A DNA stretch of 9,684 nt, from NCBI GenBank assembly GCA_001805375.1, contig MHFY01000061.1, forward strand, positions 1-9,684, written 5' to 3'. The position numbers and the translations under genes are program-made. This stretch comes from Omnitrophica WOR_2 bacterium GWA2_47_8. GTDB taxonomy: Bacteria; Omnitrophota; Gorgyraeia; Zapsychrales; GWA2-47-8. The notes under the pieces were generated by a model. It made no database searches and was not told the DNA's origin. It saw only the letters and a program-made list of their open reading frames with translations. Positions 6,531 through 9,684 of the stretch are shown one piece after another. Position 1 is the stretch's first letter. The number at the start of each line of letters is the position of its first letter.

Positions 6531-7431
6531 CGGTTCAATTGTCGCCATTGTCACGCCATTTAAAAATGGAAAGATCGATGAGGCGACGTATAAAAAACTT
6601 ATCGAATTTCAAATAAAGAACGGGACCAGCGGGATCGTCCCCTGCGGAACGACCGGAGAATCCCCCACGCTTTCCCACGAGGAACATAAGAGAGTCATCG
6701 AACTGTGTGTCGAAACCGTGAAAGGCCGTGTGCCGGTCATTGCCGGGACAGGTTCCAATGCAACCGCGGAAGCCATTGAATTGACCAAACATGCCGCCAA
6801 GGCAGGTGCCACAGGTGCCCTGATCGTCAGCCCTTACTATAATAAACCCACACAGGAAGGCCTATACCGCCACTTTAAAGCGATCGCGAAAGAAGTGAAT
6901 ATCCCCATCATCCTTTACAACATTGCCGGCCGTACCGGTGTGAACATTGAACCCGTGACCATGGCCAGATTGGCGGCGGATTGTAAAAATATCGTGGGGG
7001 TCAAAGAAGCTTCCGGGTCCTTAGAGCAGATGCAGGTCATTAAAAATCTCTGCCCGAAAGATTTTCTCATGATCTCCGGTGACGACGCGTTGACCTTGCC
7101 GCTTTTAAGTATCGGAGGCGTGGGGGTCATTTCCGTTGCCGCCAATATTGTGCCCAAAGATATCGCAAGGGTCATTGAACTTTTCAATAAGGGACAGCTC
7201 AAAGAAGCGCAAAGCCTTCATTTAAAACTTTTGCCATTAATAAAGGCCCTGTTTTTAGAGACCAATCCCATCCCGGTCAAAGAGGCGATGGGCATGCTGG
7301 GACTTTGCTCGCCGGACCTAAGGCTTCCGTTGTGCCCCATGTCTGAGGCCAATCACGCCAAATTACGCGACGCTCTAAAAGTTTATGGACTTCTTAATAA
7401 TTCCAAATCAGAAAAAACAGCCCTTGTCTGA
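6523..7431 (+). CDS. dapA: 4-Hydroxy-tetrahydrodipicolinate synthase
   Basis: DapA condenses pyruvate with aspartate semialdehyde, the committed step to diaminopimelate and lysine. It is a class I aldolase-like barrel of 302 residues, normal length. GSIVAIVTPF opens the barrel. GTTGESPTL carries Thr43/Thr44 of the proton relay, SPYYNKP includes the dimer-interface tyrosine, Tyr132 lies in YNIAGRT, Arg137 binds the substrate carboxylate, and the Schiff-base lysine is Lys161 in GVKEASG. Full agreement at the catalytic residues favours DapA over N-acetylneuraminate lyase or KDG aldolase relatives. The usual YNVPxRT proline is Ala135 here. The ATG at 6523 has GAAGGGAG at 6509-6516 six bases upstream and overlaps dapF by 8 bases (ATGTTTAG). 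Lysine feedback is known for some family members, but the sequence alone does not settle it. Confidence 0.96.
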   Translation: MFSGSIVAIVTPFKNGKIDEATYKKLIEFQIKNGTSGIVPCGTTGESPTLSHEEHKRVIELCVETVKGRVPVIAGTGSNATAEAIELTKHAAKAGATGALIVSPYYNKPTQEGLYRHFKAIAKEVNIPIILYNIAGRTGVNIEPVTMARLAADCKNIVGVKEASGSLEQMQVIKNLCPKDFLMISGDDALTLPLLSIGGVGVISVAANIVPKDIARVIELFNKGQLKEAQSLHLKLLPLIKALFLETNPIPVKEAMGMLGLCSPDLRLPLCPMSEANHAKLRDALKVYGLLNNSKSEKTALV

Positions 7432-7444
7432 AAAAATAGACTAT

Positions 7445-7515
7445 GATTACACAGATTAAAATCCAAGATTGCACAGATAAAAATCTGTGTAATCTTTTTC
7501 AAGATCTGTGCAATC
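7445..7515. repeat. Interlocked inverted repeats (A-B-A'-B') between dapA and dapB
   Basis: Four related 12-mers occur: A GATTACACAGAT (7445-7456), B GATTGCACAGAT (7467-7478), A' ATCTGTGTAATC (7483-7494) and B' ATCTGTGCAATC (7504-7515). A' is the exact complement of A, and B' of B, so exact pairing is interlocked like a pseudoknot. Flanking bases match the other way. A with B' extends to 14 pairs with one mismatch, and B with A' to 14 pairs with one G-U. Two alternative folds are therefore encoded. The element fills the 109-base gap and ends 25 bases before the dapB ATG. Confidence 0.8.
7465..7499 (+). terminator. Possible weak intrinsic terminator or attenuator before dapB
   Basis: AAGATTGCACAGAT (7465-7478) pairs with ATCTGTGTAATCTT (7483-7496) around an AAAA loop, with one G-U pair. 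A T run (7495-7499) covers the stem base and its 3' edge. The shape fits a rho-independent terminator, but the stem is AT-rich and the T run is short. Formation competes with the interlocked pairing of the same repeats, so partial attenuation of dapB is as likely as true termination. Confidence 0.3.
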
Positions 7516-7540
7516 ATGTTTTTCAAAGAAAGGTCCTCCA

Positions 7541-8263
7541 ATGATCAAACTTGCTGTCAGTGGTTGCCAGGGACGTATGGGCCATCGGATCGTGGCCTTG
7601 GCCCAGGACGATAAAGATTTTAAGATCACGGCCCTTTTGGAAAATCCCAATCACCCGAGGATCAATGAAACGATCAACGGCCTTAAGATCTCAACCACCC
7701 CCGATGCGATCAAGGGGAGCGATGTTTTGATCGAATTTACGGCTCCGGACGCGACCATCAGCAACCTCAAGGCCTGTGTTAAAAATAATGTCAAAATGGT
7801 CATCGGCACGACCGGTTTAAATGAATCGCAAGTTAACGAGATCAAAGACGCGGCAAAGTCGATCGCCATTGTTTATTCCTCTAATATGTCCATTGGCGTA
7901 AATATCCTTTTCGGCTTGGCCAGAGAGGCAGCTAACAAGGCCGGGAAATTATACGATGTCAAGATCACCGAAGCGCACCATATTCATAAAAAAGATAAAC
8001 CTTCCGGCACAGCCTTAACGTTGGCTGAATTTGTCAAGGAAGGGAGCGGGGTCCCGGTTTCGGATATCGAATCCATCCGTGAGGGAGAGGTGGTCGGCGA
8101 TCATGAAGTTTTCTTCATCGGTCCGGATGATATTCTCACCATCAAACACCACGCCAAAGACCGCGATATTTTTGCCAAAGGCGCGCTGGTTGCGGCCAAA
8201 TTTTTAGCCAACAAGAAGAATGGTTTATATCACATGCAGGATGTTCTTGGTCTAAAGAAATAG
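7541..8263 (+). CDS. dapB: 4-Hydroxy-tetrahydrodipicolinate reductase, short form
   Basis: DapB reduces the DapA product with NAD(P)H to tetrahydrodipicolinate, which DapL then aminates. An N-terminal Rossmann fold carries the nucleotide loop SGCQGRMG (glycines at 8, 11 and 14). IGTTGL at 88-93 lines the active site. The family signature EAHHIHKKDKPSGTA starts at residue 144 with His146/His147, Lys150 and the substrate-binding SGT at 155-157. The start is ATG 7541, giving 240 residues, with GAAAGGT at 7528-7534 six bases upstream. The in-frame GTG at 7508 would add a non-conserved stretch that lies inside the repeat element. The protein is some 30 residues shorter than E. coli DapB, like short forms in other phyla, and all catalytic motifs remain. 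The bases between the ribosome binding site and the ATG include CCTCC, complementary to a Shine-Dalgarno core. The gene is bracketed by two different repeat structures. Confidence 0.95.
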   Translation: MIKLAVSGCQGRMGHRIVALAQDDKDFKITALLENPNHPRINETINGLKISTTPDAIKGSDVLIEFTAPDATISNLKACVKNNVKMVIGTTGLNESQVNEIKDAAKSIAIVYSSNMSIGVNILFGLAREAANKAGKLYDVKITEAHHIHKKDKPSGTALTLAEFVKEGSGVPVSDIESIREGEVVGDHEVFFIGPDDILTIKHHAKDRDIFAKGALVAAKFLANKKNGLYHMQDVLGLKK

Positions 8264-8266
8264 AAT

Positions 8267-8345
8267 GTTACTAATGGTTACTACAAGTTACTAAGGGTTA
8301 CAAAAGGTTAGTAACTTATCGTAACATTTCGTAACCTATCGTAAC
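8267..8345. repeat. 10-bp-phased GTTAC/GTAAC palindromic array between dapB and dapL
   Basis: GTTAC occurs at 8267, 8277, 8287 and 8297 with a GTTAG at 8307. GTAAC occurs at 8311, 8321, 8331 and 8341. Every step within each arm is exactly 10 bases. The array is symmetric about 8311: boxes at 8277, 8287 and 8297 mirror those at 8341, 8331 and 8321, and GTTAGTAAC (8307-8315) forms the centre. The 5-base spacers do not mirror: the left arm is mostly TAAxG and the right arm, read on the minus strand, is mostly GATAx. The dapL ribosome binding site follows 7 bases later. Confidence 0.85.
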
Positions 8346-8362
8346 CTTAAGAAGGAGTAAAG

Positions 8363-9541
8363 ATGACCGTGGAAACACCTTTTCCAATTGAATTTGCCGA
8401 TCGTTTAAAAGAATTACCGCCGTATCTTTTTGTGGAGATCGACAAGGCCAAACGCGCCGCAAAAGCAGCCGGACGGAATATCATTGATCTGGGGATCGGG
8501 GACCCTGATACCCCAACGCTGCCGCATATTGTTCAGGCCTTAAAGCAAGCCGTCGAAGATCCGGCCAATCACCGTTATGCCTTTGATGCCGGCCTGCCCA
8601 GCCTGCGTGTCGAAATTGCGAACTGGTTTAAGAATCGATTTAATGTCGCTTTGGATCCCAATACGGAAATTTATCCTTTGGTCGGCTCCAAAGAAGGCTT
8701 AGCACATTTACCCTTAGGCATCATTAATCCTAAAGATAAAGTCCTTTTAACTGATCCGGCGTATCCGGCGTACCGCGCTTCTCTGACCTTCGCGGGTGCC
8801 AAGATCGTCAATGTTCCCTTAAAAGAAAGCAGCGGCTTTTTACCGGATTTAAAAAAGGTCGAGCAGTTCAAAGACATCAAAGCCATGTACGTAAATTATC
8901 CTAATAATCCGACCTCAGCCACGGCAACAAAAGAGTTCTATCAGGAACTCGTTGCCATCGCCAAGGCCAAAGGGATCATTCTGATCTCCGACATGGCGTA
9001 TTCTGAAATTTATTACGACGGGCAAAAACCAGTCAGCATTTTGGAAATTGATGGGGCCAAAGACATCGCGATCGAATTTCACTCCTTCTCCAAAACGTAT
9101 AACATGACGGGCTGGCGTATCGGCTGGGCCTGCGGCAACACAAAATTGATCGAAGCGTTGGGAAAAGTAAAAACAAATTACGATTCCGGCATCTTCCAAG
9201 CCATTCAAGTGGCGGCCATCACCGCTTTAAAAACAAAAGACGAAGATCTGGAAATCCTGCGAAACCTTTACCAAGAACGACGCGATTGTTTTATCATGGG
9301 TCTGCGTTCCATCGGCTGGAAAATTCCCGCACCCAAAGCCGCCTTTTACGTCTGGGGAAAGATCCCGAAGGGCTTTGCCAATTCCATGGAAACAGCCAAG
9401 GCCTTTTTAGAGAAAGCCGATATTGTCGCTACACCGGGTGTCGGTTTTGGCGAGGCAGGGGAAGGCTACATTCGCATGACGCTTACGATCACAAAAGACC
9501 GCCTGACCGAAGCCGTGGACCGCTTTAAGAAAATTCTATAG
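8363..9541 (+). CDS. dapL: LL-diaminopimelate aminotransferase
   Basis: DapL transfers an amino group from glutamate directly to tetrahydrodipicolinate, giving LL-diaminopimelate in one step and bypassing DapD, DapC and DapE. It is a fold-type I PLP enzyme. The N-terminal FADRLKELPPYLFVEIDKAK and LGIGDPDTPT, and then GSKEGLAHLPLG, are typical of the DapL group rather than plain aspartate aminotransferase. PLP contacts are Asn182 in YPNNPTSA, Asp210 and Tyr213 in SDMAYSEIYY, and the Schiff-base Lys244 in SFSKTYNMTGWRIG. The substrate carboxylate arginine is Arg371 in GYIRMTLT. At 392 residues the length is normal. The start has a strong AAGGAG (8352-8357) five bases upstream, just outside the pentamer array. 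Position beside dapB, dapA, dapF and lysA, with no succinylase genes, supports the DapL assignment. A generic aspartate or alanine aminotransferase is the main alternative. Confidence 0.9.
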   Translation: MTVETPFPIEFADRLKELPPYLFVEIDKAKRAAKAAGRNIIDLGIGDPDTPTLPHIVQALKQAVEDPANHRYAFDAGLPSLRVEIANWFKNRFNVALDPNTEIYPLVGSKEGLAHLPLGIINPKDKVLLTDPAYPAYRASLTFAGAKIVNVPLKESSGFLPDLKKVEQFKDIKAMYVNYPNNPTSATATKEFYQELVAIAKAKGIILISDMAYSEIYYDGQKPVSILEIDGAKDIAIEFHSFSKTYNMTGWRIGWACGNTKLIEALGKVKTNYDSGIFQAIQVAAITALKTKDEDLEILRNLYQERRDCFIMGLRSIGWKIPAPKAAFYVWGKIPKGFANSMETAKAFLEKADIVATPGVGFGEAGEGYIRMTLTITKDRLTEAVDRFKKIL

Positions 9542-9554
9542 TCGGGGTAAAAAA

Positions 9555-9684
9555 TTGAAAACGGTGTTTCTTGGTTTAGGATCCAACCTGGGCAACCGGC
9601 AGGACAATATCACACACGCCATCACAGAACTAAAGGAACACAAGATAGACGTTGAACGAATCGCGACCACCATTGAGACCGATC
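9555..9684 (+). CDS. folK: 2-Amino-4-hydroxy-6-hydroxymethyldihydropteridine pyrophosphokinase, N-terminal part
   Basis: FolK (HPPK) moves pyrophosphate from ATP to the pterin alcohol in folate synthesis. Only about 43 residues are in the window and the frame is open to the right edge. The start MKTVFLGLGSNLGNR is the classic HPPK opening, with the LGLGSNLG strand-loop at residues 6-13, followed by a helix (about 17-28) as expected. It begins with TTG at 9555, preceded seven bases earlier by GGGG (9544-9547). No ATG is available near the conserved start. The gap after dapL is 13 bases, so it probably belongs to the same transcript although its pathway differs. Confidence 0.9.
   Translation, partial: MKTVFLGLGSNLGNRQDNITHAITELKEHKIDVERIATTIETD

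Noticed and set aside
7442..7447. TATGAT as a -10 box for dapB
   Set aside because: No acceptable -35 hexamer lies 16-18 bases upstream. TTGTCT at 7424 is only 12 bases away.
7508..7540. GTG start extending dapB by eleven residues
   Set aside because: It overlaps the repeat element and encodes a non-conserved leader. The ATG at 7541 has a fitting ribosome binding site and starts the conserved Rossmann strand.
8267..8345. CRISPR-like array
   Set aside because: Units are 5 bases with 5-base spacers and switch orientation at a centre. CRISPR repeats and spacers are several times longer and run in one direction.

Overview
The window is a dense, single-strand biosynthetic cluster, with every supported gene on the + strand. 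The gene order is end of an upstream gene (possibly argD) - argF - argG - argH - lysA - SIMPL-domain gene - dapF - dapA - dapB - dapL - start of folK. It carries the last three steps of arginine synthesis (ArgF, ArgG, ArgH). It also carries a complete route from aspartate semialdehyde to lysine through the diaminopimelate aminotransferase variant: DapA, DapB, DapL, DapF, LysA. No dapD, dapC or dapE is present, as expected if DapL replaces the succinylase branch. DapF and DapL also supply meso-diaminopimelate for peptidoglycan, so a Gram-negative-type bacterium is likely. A DapL pathway, about 45-50% GC in most genes, and arg and dap genes packed together ending in folK suggest a PVC-related or Omnitrophota-like bacterium. 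That placement is inference and no rRNA is present to test it.

Layout. Positions 1-958 hold the end of the upstream frame overlapping argF. Positions 959-1115 are an intergenic gap filled by three consecutive hairpins. Positions 1116-3668 are argG and argH, separated by a 28-bp tandem heptamer repeat. lysA starts 1 bp after argH. A secreted SIMPL (DUF541) protein gene sits between lysA and dapF with gaps of 12 and 2 bp, and dapA overlaps dapF by 8 bp. dapB is bracketed by two unusual repeat structures: four interlocked 12-mers upstream, and a 10-bp-phased array of GTTAC/GTAAC pentamers downstream. dapL follows with a strong ribosome binding site, and folK runs off the right edge.

Two things are not explained by routine annotation. 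First, each of the four gaps larger than about 15 bp holds a different short-unit symmetric or tandem repeat. Their sequences differ, but they share a general style: short units, strict spacing and dyad symmetry in three of the four. Second, argH is clearly AT-richer than its neighbours (hand counts about 34% GC up to the active-site signature and about 41% after it) and carries a substitution in a nearly invariant motif. This suggests foreign or mosaic ancestry. The SIMPL gene is also AT-richer (about 40%). No tRNA, rRNA, CRISPR, transposase or recognisable riboswitch was found, and there is no gene-free stretch longer than about 160 bp.
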